Shown: positions 10,269 to 19,945 of the stretch, piece after piece
Numbering within the stretch: the first letter of the stretch is position 1
Layout of the letters: each line of letters begins with the position of its first letter
The notes under the pieces: generated by a model
Database searches by the model: none
The model's input: only the letters and a program-made list of their open reading frames with translations
What the model was told of the DNA's origin: nothing
Translations under genes and position numbers: made by a program
Assembly (NCBI RefSeq): GCF_014077505.1
Contig: NZ_JACGWA010000006.1
Span: forward strand, 62,001 to 126,000
Source of the DNA: Colwellia sp. BRX10-3
GTDB lineage: Bacteria > Pseudomonadota > Gammaproteobacteria > Enterobacterales > Alteromonadaceae
Length of the DNA: 64,000 nt
Reading direction: 5' to 3'

Positions 10269-11737
10269 TATTCTACCCAATGGCGATCATCACGCGCGAT
10301 TAGAGAAATTGATGAAACAGGTCCCCAAGAACCTGCTGCATAAGGTTTAGGCGCTTCGTTAGTAGACTGCCATGCATCAATAATACTATCAGCCCATTCC
10401 CACGCAGCTTCGACTTCATCACGACGAACAAATAAAGATTGGTCGCCTTTAATCACTTCAAGTAACAAGCGTTCATAAGCGTCAACAACACGTTGGTTGT
10501 CGTAAGCTTGAGAAAAACTTAAATCAAGTTTGTTTTCGTGAATTTGCATTTGAGATGCGATACCAGGAATTTTATTCATCATATCGAGTTCAACACCTTC
10601 GTCAGGTTGCAAACGAATGGTCAATTTATTACAAGGTAAATTGGCATAGCTCTCACTGAAAATATTATGAGCTTGTTGTTTAAAATGCACGACAATCTCA
10701 CTGTGTTTTTGCGGCATACGTTTACCTGTTCTAAGGTAAAAAGGTACACCTGCCCAACGCCAATTATCAATTTCGGCTTTGATAGCAACAAAAGTTTCCG
10801 TTTTACTGTTCGCTTTTGCACCTTCTTCGTTTAAATATCCTGGTACAGAGACGCCATTTAAATAGCCGTCTGCATATTGGCCACGCACCGTTTTCTCTTT
10901 AACATTTTGACGAGTAATAGGTTTAAGGGCTCTAATAACTTTTAGCTTTTCATCACGAACACAATCTGCGCTGAGTTCTGCCGGTGGTTCCATTGCCACT
11001 AGCGACAAAACTTGTAATAAATGGTTTTGCACCATGTCTCGCATTTGACCAGCTTCATCATAAAAGCCCCAACGCCCTTCAATACCAACACTTTCTGCAA
11101 CGGTAATTTGCACATGGTCAATACAGTTTCTATCCCAGTTATTGGTAAAAAGAGTATTGGCAAAGCGCAGTACTAAGAGGTTTAATACCGTCTCTTTACC
11201 TAAGTAGTGATCAATTCTGTATATTTGATTTTCTTTAAAGTAACGAGAAACTTGATCATTGATCACTTTAGATGACTCTAGACAGTGGCCAATAGGTTTT
11301 TCCATTACCACTCTGTCTGCATCATTAATTAACTTAGCCGTTTTTAAACCTTGGCTAATATCACCATATATTGCTGGTGGTGTAGAGTAATAATATACCC
11401 TTGCACCCTGTACTGTTGATAATACTTTACCTAACTTGCTGTAAGATTTAACATCTTTAAAATCTAGCTGTTGATAAACAAGTTTAGCTAAAAACTTAGA
11501 TAATTTTTCAGCATCTAATGCTTCAGATATAAACTCATTTAAACTTTCATCAATTTGTTTAGTAAATTGTTCAAGCGTTAGATCATTTCGAGCAACAGCT
11601 ATAATACGGGTATTTTCATTTAATAAACCGGTAAGTTCTAATTGATATAAAGAAGGCAAAAGTTTACGGCGAGATAAGTCTCCCAGTGCACCAAAAATAA
11701 CAATTTCGTTTGCTAAAGGGTAATCTATGTTTTTCAT
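10268..11737 (-). CDS. zwf: Glucose-6-phosphate 1-dehydrogenase
   Basis: The first gene of the operon oxidises glucose-6-phosphate to the lactone with NADP. It has 489 residues from the ATG at 11737. Motifs are the N-terminal FGALGDLSRRKLLPSLYQ dinucleotide loop, the EKPIGH segment and the catalytic RIDHYLGKETVLN. A start at 11752 adds five residues (MRIHA) before the conserved region and is less likely. The gene is divergent from hexR across a 317-base gap that contains a HexR-like box, which fits the known repression of zwf by HexR in Pseudomonas and Shewanella. Confidence 0.96.
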   Translation of the reverse strand: MKNIDYPLANEIVIFGALGDLSRRKLLPSLYQLELTGLLNENTRIIAVARNDLTLEQFTKQIDESLNEFISEALDAEKLSKFLAKLVYQQLDFKDVKSYSKLGKVLSTVQGARVYYYSTPPAIYGDISQGLKTAKLINDADRVVMEKPIGHCLESSKVINDQVSRYFKENQIYRIDHYLGKETVLNLLVLRFANTLFTNNWDRNCIDHVQITVAESVGIEGRWGFYDEAGQMRDMVQNHLLQVLSLVAMEPPAELSADCVRDEKLKVIRALKPITRQNVKEKTVRGQYADGYLNGVSVPGYLNEEGAKANSKTETFVAIKAEIDNWRWAGVPFYLRTGKRMPQKHSEIVVHFKQQAHNIFSESYANLPCNKLTIRLQPDEGVELDMMNKIPGIASQMQIHENKLDLSFSQAYDNQRVVDAYERLLLEVIKGDQSLFVRRDEVEAAWEWADSIIDAWQSTNEAPKPYAAGSWGPVSSISLIARDDRHWVE

Positions 11738-11824
11738 AGCATGTATTCTCAATTATTTATTTATTGTAACTAAACTACATATAAAGCTAATTTATCTGCT
11801 ATAGCTTCATCAGTAAAGCTCTTT

Positions 11825-11841
11825 TTGTAATATTACTACAT
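11825..11841. promoter_or_regulatory. Putative HexR operator between zwf and hexR
   Basis: TGTAAT-ATT-ACTACA at 11826-11840 matches the HexR pattern TGTAAT-N3-ATTACA with one mismatch and keeps T and A at the outer flanks. It lies about 85 bases upstream of the zwf start and 215 bases upstream of hexR. HexR releases such sites when KDPG is bound; that is known of the family and assumed here. Confidence 0.55.
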
Positions 11842-11912
11842 TATTTGTATTTCATTTAAAAATAACGGCTTCAAGGCCAATTTTTCATGATAAAACATTA
11901 AAGGTTTGCAAA

Positions 11913-11925
11913 ATCTAGCTGTTTT
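11913..11925. repeat. 13-bp motif shared with the gnd-gapA gap
   Basis: ATCTAGCTGTTTT is an exact copy, in the same orientation, of 4388-4400. Both copies lie in divergent promoter regions of sugar-phosphate genes. Confidence 0.3.
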
Positions 11926-11940
11926 GTTTTATATTAGCCT

Positions 11941-11967
11941 AAATTATGAAATAAATTTTCATAATTT
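11941..11967. promoter_or_regulatory. Inverted repeat upstream of hexR
   Basis: AAATTATGAAA and TTTCATAATTT form an 11-bp inverted repeat with a 5-base centre. Its core TGAAATAAATTTTCA is of the size and AT-rich symmetry bound by RpiR-family dimers. It could be a HexR autoregulatory site or part of another promoter; it is too AT-rich for a secure call. Confidence 0.35.
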
Positions 11968-12054
11968 CTGTTGTTAAGATAGAAAATAAATTACAGTTAC
12001 TCTTAATTAGGTAAGTATTTAACCAGTTAAGTAACACGCTAAGGCTAATACGTA

Positions 12055-12903
12055 ATGAATATATTAGAAAAGATCGCCAACGAGTTGGATACTTTTAGCA
12101 AATCTGAACGTAAGGTGGCAGAAGTTATATTATCATCACCCAGTACAGTTATTCATGCCAGTATTGCTTCTTTGGCTAAACAAGCCAATATAAGTGAGCC
12201 AACAGTAAATCGCTTTTGTCGACGTCTCGACACCAAAGGTTACCCAGATTTTAAACTTCATTTAGCGCAAAGCTTAGCTAATGGTACACCCTACGTTAAT
12301 CGCCATGTCGATGAAAATGATTCCGCTGAAGAATATACTTCAAAAATTTTCGAATCGACTATGGCCAATTTGGAATTAGCGCGTAAAAGTTTAGACACTT
12401 CAACCATCAATCGCTCTGTTGACCTGTTAACTCAAGCAAATAAAATTTCTTTCTTTGGTTTAGGTGCTTCCGCTGTTGTTGCGCACGACGCGCAAAATAA
12501 GTTTTTTCGCTTTAATGTACCTGTGGTTTATTTTGATGACATATTGATGCAACGTATGAGTGCTATAAATAGTCGACAAGGCGATGTTGTAGTGGTTATA
12601 TCTCATACTGGCAGAACTAAGTCTTTAGTGGATGTTGCAAGCCTAGCACGTGAAAACGATGCCACAGTAATAGGAATAACAACAGCAGGAACACCATTAG
12701 CAAAAGAATGTAACATTGTGCTTTCAGTCGATGTTGCCGAAGACACAGATTTATATATGCCGATGGCTTCACGTATTGCGCAACTTACCTTGATAGATTG
12801 TTTAGCGACTGGATTTACCCTGCGTCGCGGAACAAAATTTAGAGACAACTTGAAAAAAGTTAAAGATAGTTTACGCAGCTCACGCTTTGAACGTAAAGAC
12901 TAA
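12055..12903 (+). CDS. hexR: HexR, RpiR-family regulator of central carbon metabolism
   Basis: This 282-residue regulator has an N-terminal RpiR helix-turn-helix (about 1-77, with ISEPTVNRFCRRLDTKGYPDFK as the recognition region) and a C-terminal SIS sugar-phosphate domain (about 120-260, with GLGASA, ISHTGRTKS and TTAGTPLAKECN). HexR orthologues sense KDPG and control zwf, edd, eda, gap and pyk genes. Its place, divergent from zwf-pgl-edd-glk-eda and directly before pykA, matches that role. The 70-base gap to pykA suggests co-transcription. Confidence 0.95.
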   Translation: MNILEKIANELDTFSKSERKVAEVILSSPSTVIHASIASLAKQANISEPTVNRFCRRLDTKGYPDFKLHLAQSLANGTPYVNRHVDENDSAEEYTSKIFESTMANLELARKSLDTSTINRSVDLLTQANKISFFGLGASAVVAHDAQNKFFRFNVPVVYFDDILMQRMSAINSRQGDVVVVISHTGRTKSLVDVASLARENDATVIGITTAGTPLAKECNIVLSVDVAEDTDLYMPMASRIAQLTLIDCLATGFTLRRGTKFRDNLKKVKDSLRSSRFERKD

Positions 12904-12973
12904 TTAGTTGCTACTGGTGTAATTGCCAATAGTTATAAAACACATAGAATATTGCATAAATTTAAGGATTAAG

Positions 12974-14428
12974 ATGCCTAGAAGAACCAAAATTGTCGCG
13001 ACGTTAGGTCCGGCCACTGACGAAAGATCAGTATTAAAACAAGTACTAGCCGCAGGTGTAAATGTTGTTCGTTTAAATTTCTCACACGGCATTCCACAAG
13101 ATCATATCGACCGCGCAAACACAGTACGTGAGTTATCAAAAGAACTTGGCATATATGTTGGTATATTAGGTGACTTACAAGGACCTAAAATTCGTGTGTC
13201 AACCTTTAAAAATGGCCCGATTAAATTAGCCATTGGCGATAAGTTCGAATTAGATGCATCATTAGCTAAAGGTGAAGGTTGTCAGGAAAAAGTAGGTATT
13301 GATTACAAAAAACTACCTCAAGACGTTATCCCTGGCGATATTTTGTTACTTGATGATGGTCGTGTGCAATTACGCGTGCTTGAAACCAAAGGGCAATCAG
13401 TATTCACTGAAGTAACTGTTGGTGGTCCATTATCAAACAATAAAGGTATTAACCGTCAAGGTGGAGGTCTTACGGCTCCTGCCCTTACTGAAAAAGATAA
13501 AGAAGATATTAAGCTTGCGGCAAAAATTAATGTCGACTTTCTTGCTGTGTCTTTCCCACGTGACGCTGCTGACATGCGCGAAGCGCGTTTATTAGCTCAA
13601 GAAGCCGGTTGTGACGCTCGTTTAGTATCTAAAATTGAACGTGCTGAAGCGGTAAATGACAACGATGTATTAGATGGTATTATTCTAGCCTCTGACGTTG
13701 TTATGGTTGCCCGTGGTGATTTAGGTGTTGAAATTGGTGATGCCGCCTTAGTAGGTAAACAAAAACATATTATTGCTCGTAGCCGCCAGTTAAACCGCGT
13801 AGTTATTACTGCAACACAAATGATGGAAACCATGATTGAACAACCTATGCCAACGCGCGCAGAGGTAATGGATGTTGCTAATGCTGTGCTTGATGGCACA
13901 GATGCGGTGATGCTTTCGGCTGAAACAGCTGCGGGTAAATATCCAATTGAAACGGTAAAAGCGATGGCAAGCGTTTGTATTGGTGCTGAGAAAGAAAGTT
14001 CGGTTACCACTTCGAAACATCGCGTTGAAATGACCTTTACAGAAGTGTCGGAAACTATTGCTATGTCGGCTATGTACGCGGCTAATCATTTAGACGGTGT
14101 TAAAGCAATAATTGCCTTAACTGAGTCTGGCCATACTACGAAAATTATGTCACGAATTTCTTCTGGTTTACCCATATATTCTTTATCTCGTCATGCAAAA
14201 ACTTTAACTAAAACGGCTATTTACCGTGGTGTTTATCCAGTTGCTTATGACTCAACAGATGCAGATAACGCGGAGAAAATGGCACAAGACGTATTGTCTA
14301 CTGTAGTTAAAGGCTCAGAATTAGTCGTTGGCGACAAAGTGATATTAACGCACGGTGATTTAATGGAAACTGTTGGCGCAACTAACACATTAAAAGTATT
14401 AACCTTAACTAAAAAGAACTTTGCATAA
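12974..14428 (+). CDS. pykA: Pyruvate kinase II
   Basis: It transfers phosphate from phosphoenolpyruvate to ADP, the last step of the lower pathway. The 484-residue protein begins [16 protein letters not shown], typical of the PykA type, and shows [15 protein letters not shown], the catalytic SKIERAEA segment, [10 protein letters not shown] and [10 protein letters not shown] choose the ATG at 12974 because it has an AAGGA box six bases upstream and opens at the conserved N-terminus; the longer frame to 12923 is spurious. It lies behind hexR, with a strong terminator downstream. Confidence 0.96.
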   Translation: MPRRTKIVATLGPATDERSVLKQVLAAGVNVVRLNFSHGIPQDHIDRANTVRELSKELGIYVGILGDLQGPKIRVSTFKNGPIKLAIGDKFELDASLAKGEGCQEKVGIDYKKLPQDVIPGDILLLDDGRVQLRVLETKGQSVFTEVTVGGPLSNNKGINRQGGGLTAPALTEKDKEDIKLAAKINVDFLAVSFPRDAADMREARLLAQEAGCDARLVSKIERAEAVNDNDVLDGIILASDVVMVARGDLGVEIGDAALVGKQKHIIARSRQLNRVVITATQMMETMIEQPMPTRAEVMDVANAVLDGTDAVMLSAETAAGKYPIETVKAMASVCIGAEKESSVTTSKHRVEMTFTEVSETIAMSAMYAANHLDGVKAIIALTESGHTTKIMSRISSGLPIYSLSRHAKTLTKTAIYRGVYPVAYDSTDADNAEKMAQDVLSTVVKGSELVVGDKVILTHGDLMETVGATNTLKVLTLTKKNFA

Positions 14429-14450
14429 CATATGTGAACGATAGTTAAAT

Positions 14451-14484
14451 AAAAATAGGTAGCTTTTAGCTACCTATTTTTTTG
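14451..14484 (+). terminator. Intrinsic terminator of pykA
   Basis: Arms AAAAATAGGTAGCT and AGCTACCTATTTTT pair perfectly with a 3-base loop, and T's follow. It lies 23 bases past the pykA stop and may serve both strands. Confidence 0.85.
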
Positions 14485-14535
14485 TTTTTTATACGACCCT
14501 TAACATTTAATAAAAAGAGTTCAGTCGCCTGCCGA

Positions 14536-15384
14536 TCAATCTTCATTGATTAGGTATTCTAAATCCCAAATCACTTTATCGAGCTTTTTATTGATGCGTT
14601 TACGTTGTTTCTCATTTGCGCTGGAGACCATGTACACAAAAATATCAGCAAAAATTTGGTTGTTATTGGCGGCAATAGCATTAAACTTTTCGTCCCGCAA
14701 ACTACGACCAGTGACAAATAATCGATAAAACTCAAATTTAAATTGATGGTCGGGTAAGTCGCCATTTAAAAGTTCAGAAAACTGATGGCTCCAACGTTGC
14801 CGGTAAGCCATACGGTGTTCAAATGAGCGCTGAAAATTTTTGCTAATTAATGTTACTTGCGCTTTTTGCTCAGCGGTTAACTTGCCAAACCACTCTTTAA
14901 GTTGATCTTTTTGGTCATCGCTGCGCTCTTCAAGCCACTCCTGATCAGAAAAATCTTCATTATCATCAAGCTTATCTTGATTGCCCTCTTTTATTGCCTG
15001 CATTAGTTGCTGTTTTTGCTTGGTCGATAAACTGTACGCCAACGGCTGTAATTTAGGCTCTGCAGCGATTAAGAAGTTTTGCCAATGCTCGGTAAATTGC
15101 GCTAAATTATCAATAACCTGTTGTCGTTCTATCTGACCATTAATCGCCAATTGAAGCTTTTTAAGTTGCTGCGCATAAGCCGGCAACTGTGTTTTTCGAT
15201 GCCATAAATGCAGTTGTTCAAATTCATCATCAAAAGCGTGCTGTTGTTGCTCATTTAGCGTGACATAATCATCAAGATACCAATTAGTCCACCAATCTAA
15301 ATGGTTATATACGAAGCGAAAGCTACAACCTGAACCAAGCACCGCCAGCAATATACAAAGCAGCATTGGTTTTATTTTTATCAT
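14536..15384 (-). CDS. DUF6279-type lipoprotein
   Basis: From the ATG at 15384, the protein has a lipoprotein signal (IKPMLLCILLAVLGSGC) with a lipobox Cys near residue 20, then YNHLDWWTNWYLDDYVTLNEQQ, the opening signature of the DUF6279 lipoprotein family. The rest is a long, charged, mostly helical periplasmic domain rich in Gln, Lys and Glu. The function of this family is not established. A longer frame to 15450 would place 22 residues ahead of the signal peptide and is unlikely. It stands alone between pykA and pfkA on the opposite strand. Confidence 0.75.
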   Translation of the reverse strand: MIKIKPMLLCILLAVLGSGCSFRFVYNHLDWWTNWYLDDYVTLNEQQQHAFDDEFEQLHLWHRKTQLPAYAQQLKKLQLAINGQIERQQVIDNLAQFTEHWQNFLIAAEPKLQPLAYSLSTKQKQQLMQAIKEGNQDKLDDNEDFSDQEWLEERSDDQKDQLKEWFGKLTAEQKAQVTLISKNFQRSFEHRMAYRQRWSHQFSELLNGDLPDHQFKFEFYRLFVTGRSLRDEKFNAIAANNNQIFADIFVYMVSSANEKQRKRINKKLDKVIWDLEYLINED

Positions 15385-15593
15385 GCAATACTTTCCTGTT
15401 TGATTGATAAAATAGTTTTCGTACAACAGATAGCCTTCAATACGAAACAAATGAATTTCAACGTTATGATTGACCTACATTAAACTAAACGTACTTTAAT
15501 ACAAAACTATTTCGCTTTTAGATAAATGACTGTTAGTTTAAAGAAAAGTTCCCTCAAATATTCAATCACCTGTAGGTACTACTGGAGGAAAAC

Positions 15594-16637
15594 ATGCAAA
15601 AAGACAGCATACATCCCATCAAAAGAATAGCCATTTTAACTAGCGGTGGTGACGCACCCGGCATGAATGCAGCGATTCGAGCGATTGTTATTGCCGCACA
15701 ACATTACCAAATAACGGTCGTGGGTTTTTGTGCTGGTTTTAATGGTTTGATTGACGATGTGCATGTACTGTTAAATGTAAAGGATGTCTCTCACATTATC
15801 CATAAAGGCGGTACTATTTTAAAAAGTGCCCGTTGTCCCGCGATGACCACAGCATTAGGTATAGCACAAGCAACAAACACCTTATTAAAAGAAAAAATTG
15901 ATGCCTTGATTGTCATTGGTGGTGATGGCTCATTTGCTGGCTTAATTGCCTTGCAAGAACAATGGCCTGGTCAAGTCATTGGCATTCCTGGCACCATTGA
16001 CAATGATATTGATGGCACCGACTTCACCATCGGCTTTTCAACGGCGATCAACACTGCCATAGCAGCAATAGATAAAATTCGCGACACTGCAGAAGCATTT
16101 GAGCGAATTTTTATTGTCGAGTTAATGGGCCGACATAGTGGTCATATTACGTTTAATGTTGGTATTGCTTGCGCTGCTGAGCAAATTATTTCATTTGAAA
16201 ATTTTGCCACTATCAATCAAAGAGTCGCAGAACAAGAAAAATTACTCAGTTTAGCTAAAGAAATAAAACTCGCTCAAACTAATAGACATGCCAGCTATAT
16301 TATTGTCATTGCTGAAAATTTATGGCACGGCGGTGCTGCTACTTTAGCACAGCAGTTGCAAACCGTAGCCAATATCGATTGCACCGCATGTATTCTTGGC
16401 CATATACAACGTGGTGGCTCACCGGTTGCCAAAGATCGAATTTTAGCCACTAAGATGGGGGTTGCTGCAGTGCAAGCAGTTATGGCTGGGCAATCAAATA
16501 TCATGATTGCCGAACAAAACAATACCATTGCCCATATTGCCTTACAAACCGCTATTATGCATCACGAAGGCGTTAGCGAAAGTTTAGTGCAAGCCCAAGA
16601 AAATATTTTAGCATTAACCGCACAACGTCTTTGTTAA
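15594..16637 (+). CDS. pfkA: 6-phosphofructokinase (ATP type)
   Basis: It phosphorylates fructose-6-phosphate at C1. The 347-residue protein has LTSGGDAPGMNAAIRAI (nucleotide loop), IGGDGSFAG, PGTIDNDIDGTD with the catalytic Asp, the substrate-binding VELMGRHSGH and GHIQRGGSP. The Gly in GGDGS and the Gly in PGTIDND are those of ATP-dependent enzymes; pyrophosphate-dependent forms carry Asp and Lys there. A strong GGAGG box precedes the ATG. Its presence means the organism can run both Embden-Meyerhof and Entner-Doudoroff glycolysis. Confidence 0.93.
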   Translation: MQKDSIHPIKRIAILTSGGDAPGMNAAIRAIVIAAQHYQITVVGFCAGFNGLIDDVHVLLNVKDVSHIIHKGGTILKSARCPAMTTALGIAQATNTLLKEKIDALIVIGGDGSFAGLIALQEQWPGQVIGIPGTIDNDIDGTDFTIGFSTAINTAIAAIDKIRDTAEAFERIFIVELMGRHSGHITFNVGIACAAEQIISFENFATINQRVAEQEKLLSLAKEIKLAQTNRHASYIIVIAENLWHGGAATLAQQLQTVANIDCTACILGHIQRGGSPVAKDRILATKMGVAAVQAVMAGQSNIMIAEQNNTIAHIALQTAIMHHEGVSESLVQAQENILALTAQRLC

Positions 16638-16672
16638 TTAGTTTGTGATTGCGTAATAACAAATTATTTGAC

Positions 16673-17587
16673 TTAAGTCGTCACTAAGCTTGCTTGTTGT
16701 TGTGTAAAAAATTGGCTTAGAAAATCAATTAATAACCTTAGTTTTTTAGAATTTGCGGCGCCTGGAGGAAATACGCCATAAACATCAATGGCTTTTAATT
16801 GATAATCATCTAAGACTGATTGTAACCGCCCCGCTTTAATTTTTGGCCAGGCATCGTACGTTGGAATACGTGCTAAACCTTGCCCTCCTTCAACAAAGGC
16901 TGTTCGTGCCGCAGCATTGTTTGTGGCTATTGCCCCTTTAACTTCAATGGTATGTATGCGTCCTGCTTTTTCTAGGGTTAATTTATTACTGGTTAGCTTA
17001 TAGATCACCCATGTGTGCGGTAATAACTCACTTGGATTAGTTGGCCGACCATAACGTTGAAAATAATCAGGAGAGCCGCACAAACAAGTTTCTAATACCG
17101 CAAGTTTTCGGGCTTGTAAACCTGAGTCGGCCAAAGGCGCTCCTCTAATGGCTAAATCAATCCCCTCTTTCACTATATTGACCACTTCATCCGTTAACAT
17201 CAAATCGAACTCAATTTTTGGGTGAATTTTACGAAATTTATCTAATGCCGGCACAATAGTATGCAAGCCAACGCTAACCGGACAAGTAATTTTTAATAGC
17301 CCCTCTGGTTCATTTTTTACATTTTCAATTTGTTGATTTGCCGCGCTGGCCTGCTGAGCAATAATACGGCAGCGCTGATAATAGTCGCTACCCGCTTGCG
17401 TTAACGCAATAGAGCGCGTTGAACGATTTAAAAGCGTAATGCCAAGCTGTTGTTCTAATTTCTTAATATGGTAGCTTACTACAGCTCTAGAAAGTCCAAT
17501 ATGCTTTGCCGCCGCACTAAAATTACCTTGTTCAACAACATGCGAGAAAACCACCATACTTTTAAGTTGATCAAAAGAAATATCCAC
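16673..17587 (-). CDS. LysR-family transcriptional regulator
   Basis: 304 residues. The N-terminal winged helix (about 5-65) reads FSHVVEQGNFSAAAKHIGLSRAVVSYHIKKLEQQLG, followed by a linker helix and a C-terminal effector-binding domain. It has the CrgA-like general pattern (LLNRSTRSIALTQAG). It is divergent from the DJ-1-like gene at 17829 across 241 bases, the usual LysR arrangement for controlling the neighbour, so it probably regulates the DJ-1/oxidoreductase pair. The inducer is unknown. Confidence 0.9.
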   Translation of the reverse strand: MDISFDQLKSMVVFSHVVEQGNFSAAAKHIGLSRAVVSYHIKKLEQQLGITLLNRSTRSIALTQAGSDYYQRCRIIAQQASAANQQIENVKNEPEGLLKITCPVSVGLHTIVPALDKFRKIHPKIEFDLMLTDEVVNIVKEGIDLAIRGAPLADSGLQARKLAVLETCLCGSPDYFQRYGRPTNPSELLPHTWVIYKLTSNKLTLEKAGRIHTIEVKGAIATNNAAARTAFVEGGQGLARIPTYDAWPKIKAGRLQSVLDDYQLKAIDVYGVFPPGAANSKKLRLLIDFLSQFFTQQQASLVTT

Positions 17588-17828
17588 GTAATCACCTGTA
17601 TTAACAAATTATGCCAGTAAACATTATTTACCTACACATTGTATCAATAATTAAAACAAAGATATCGAATTACTCTGCATTGTATTAAAAGTAGTTGAGC
17701 ATATACTTTAGACATACATTGAAGTGCATACATAGCTGATTTCACAATATTTACATTCATAAAAAGTAATTTTTTCAACTTTTACTTTTATAAACAAGTC
17801 GCTTATTAAATAGCATAGGAAAATTAAA

Positions 17829-18524
17829 ATGACTGCAACAAATACAACTAAAGTATTAATGGTATTAACTTCGCATGATAAATTAGGTGACACCGGCGAG
17901 AAAACTGGTTTCTGGCTAGAAGAGTTTGCTGCACCTTATTATCAATTAATTGACGCAGGCTACAGTGTAACATTAGCCTCTCCATTAGGCGGACAACCAC
18001 CGTTAGACCCAAAAAGTGCTGAGGCTGATTTTCAAACAGAGGCTACTCGTCGTTTTGAACAAGACCAAACAAATCAACAAGTATTAGCGACAACCACCAA
18101 GTTAAATCTTGTTAATGCAAATGACTATGCCGCTGTATTTTATCCTGGTGGTCATGGTCCAATGTGGGACTTAACTAACGATCAAGACTCAATTGACTTG
18201 ATCTCAGCATTTATTGAGCAAAATAAGCCAGTAGCTGTAGTTTGTCATTCAACGTCTGTATTGCTTAATGTTAAAGATAAAAATGGCAACCCAATCGTTA
18301 AAGGTAAAAAAGTTGCTGGTTTTACTAACAGCGAAGAAGAAGCTGTGCAGTTAACCGATATAGTGCCTTTTCTACTGGAAGATGAACTAATTAAGCAAGG
18401 CGCAAACTACCAAAAAGGTGACGATTGGGCACCATTCGTAGTTGAAGACAGCGGTATTATCAGTGGTCAAAATCCTGCCAGTTCAAGTGAAGCTGCTGCG
18501 CGTTTAATTAAAAAACTAAGCTAA
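17829..18524 (+). CDS. DJ-1/PfpI superfamily protein (Hsp31-like)
   Basis: 231 residues of a class I glutamine-amidotransferase-like fold. The nucleophile elbow is VVCHSTS with C139 and H140; the family's usual CHG is CHS here. E31/E32 in GFWLEEFAAPYY supply the glutamate expected of Hsp31-type enzymes, and FYPGGHGPMWDL is the conserved loop. Relatives act as glutathione-independent glyoxalases or protein deglycases. No signal peptide is present. A good RBS (AGGAAA) precedes the ATG. It is followed by a CurA-like oxidoreductase and is divergent from a LysR gene, which suggests a carbonyl or electrophile stress unit; the substrate is unproven. Confidence 0.85.
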   Translation: MTATNTTKVLMVLTSHDKLGDTGEKTGFWLEEFAAPYYQLIDAGYSVTLASPLGGQPPLDPKSAEADFQTEATRRFEQDQTNQQVLATTTKLNLVNANDYAAVFYPGGHGPMWDLTNDQDSIDLISAFIEQNKPVAVVCHSTSVLLNVKDKNGNPIVKGKKVAGFTNSEEEAVQLTDIVPFLLEDELIKQGANYQKGDDWAPFVVEDSGIISGQNPASSSEAAARLIKKLS

Positions 18525-18631
18525 TATGTAAAGTCATTACTAACATATCAACATAGTCAAAATATATGGATATAATGCCAGTTTTGGCTATATTTCATTT
18601 AACATTACTGATGTCTAGTTAGGAAAATATA

Positions 18632-19720
18632 ATGACAACTAAATTATCAAACAATGGCAACACCCCTACTTCATTAGAACAAAATTGGCAGCAAAACCGT
18701 CAATTTACTTTAGCTTCTAGGCCTGTAGGCGCACCAACAGCTGAAAATTTCAACCTTATTAATGCTGAAATACCGACACCAAGCCAAGGTGAAGTATTAC
18801 TACGCACAGTATATTTATCGTTAGACCCATACATGCGCGGTCGAATGAGCGATGCTAAGTCATACGCCGACCCCGTTGCAATTGGCGAAGTTATGGTCGG
18901 CGGCGCTGTTTGTCGTGTTGAACAATCATTAAACGACAACTTCCAAGTTGGCGATTTAGTCGTTGCGTATACCGGTTGGCAAGATTACGCACTATCAAAT
19001 GGTGACGATTTATTGATTTTACCAAAAGCGTTAACCACATCATCATATGCGCTTGGTGTGCTGGGCATGCCTGGCTTAACTGCGTATATGGGCTTACTTG
19101 ATATTGGTCAGCCTAAAGCAGGTGAAACCGTTGTTGTGGCAGCAGCAAGTGGCGCTGTAGGTAGTTTAGTCGGTCAAATTGCAAAGTTACAAGGTTGTCG
19201 GGTTATCGGTATTGCCGGCAGCGAAGATAAATGTAATTACGTCACTGACACTTTAGGTTTTGATGCCTGTTTAAATCACAAAGACGCCAATTTAGCACAA
19301 TTACTAGCTAAGCAATGCCCTGATGGTATTGATGTTTATTTTGAAAATGTCGGCGGCGCAGTATTTGACGCGGTAATGCCATTACTAAACTCTAGTGCGC
19401 GTGTGCCTGTTTGTGGCTTGATTTCACAATATAATGCCACTGAGTTGCCTTCAGGGCCTGACAGAATTTCACAATTGATGGGCCTGATATTAGTTAAGCG
19501 CATTAAGATGCAAGGCTTTATAGTATTTGATGATTACGGTCATCGTTATAACGAATTTAGTCAGGCGATGGGTCAATGGCTTGTAGAAGGTAAAATTAAG
19601 TACCGTGAAGATAAAGTTATTGGTTTAGAAGCCGCGGCGAATGCTTTTATTGGCTTATTACAAGGCGAAAACTTCGGTAAATTAGTTGTTGAAGTCGGTC
19701 CGCTCGAATTAGCAAAATAA
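18632..19720 (+). CDS. NADPH-dependent oxidoreductase, CurA/leukotriene-reductase type
   Basis: 362 residues of the zinc-free medium-chain dehydrogenase/reductase family. It shows the signature YLSLDPYMRGRM, the nucleotide motif AASGAVGSLVGQIAKL and YFENVGG, then the PVCGLISQYNA loop. Enzymes of this group reduce alpha,beta-unsaturated ketones and aldehydes with NADPH. No zinc-ligand cysteines are visible, as expected. It lies 107 bases after the DJ-1-like gene on the same strand and is closed by a terminator, so the two probably form one transcription unit under the divergent LysR protein. Confidence 0.9.
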   Translation: MTTKLSNNGNTPTSLEQNWQQNRQFTLASRPVGAPTAENFNLINAEIPTPSQGEVLLRTVYLSLDPYMRGRMSDAKSYADPVAIGEVMVGGAVCRVEQSLNDNFQVGDLVVAYTGWQDYALSNGDDLLILPKALTTSSYALGVLGMPGLTAYMGLLDIGQPKAGETVVVAAASGAVGSLVGQIAKLQGCRVIGIAGSEDKCNYVTDTLGFDACLNHKDANLAQLLAKQCPDGIDVYFENVGGAVFDAVMPLLNSSARVPVCGLISQYNATELPSGPDRISQLMGLILVKRIKMQGFIVFDDYGHRYNEFSQAMGQWLVEGKIKYREDKVIGLEAAANAFIGLLQGENFGKLVVEVGPLELAK

Positions 19721-19765
19721 CCTGAGTCACTGATAACGGCAGAGTTACTAACCGTAGTTAAAAGC

Positions 19766-19799
19766 AAAAAGGGTAAATAATGCATTATTTACCCTTTTT
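19766..19799. terminator. Terminator after the oxidoreductase gene
   Basis: A perfect 34-base palindrome (arms of 17 bases, AAAAAGGGTAAATAATG) with terminal A and T runs can stop transcription from either side. Confidence 0.8.
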
Positions 19800-19945
19800 C
19801 ACATCATTAATATCCGTTTGCTACCAATATTAGCTCACATCCAATAAAGTATCTTTCGTGTTAGTGAGTTTAAGTGACTAAAGTTAACACGACTGAGCTC
19901 GTTTTACTGGCTAGAACTACTAGAGCGATTGGGCTACCTTCGAGA

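Noticed and set aside
13597-14010. Minus-strand frame of 137 codons within pykA
   Set aside because: Antisense to a well-conserved pyruvate kinase; composition is a Ser/Thr/Ile-rich shadow with no RBS.
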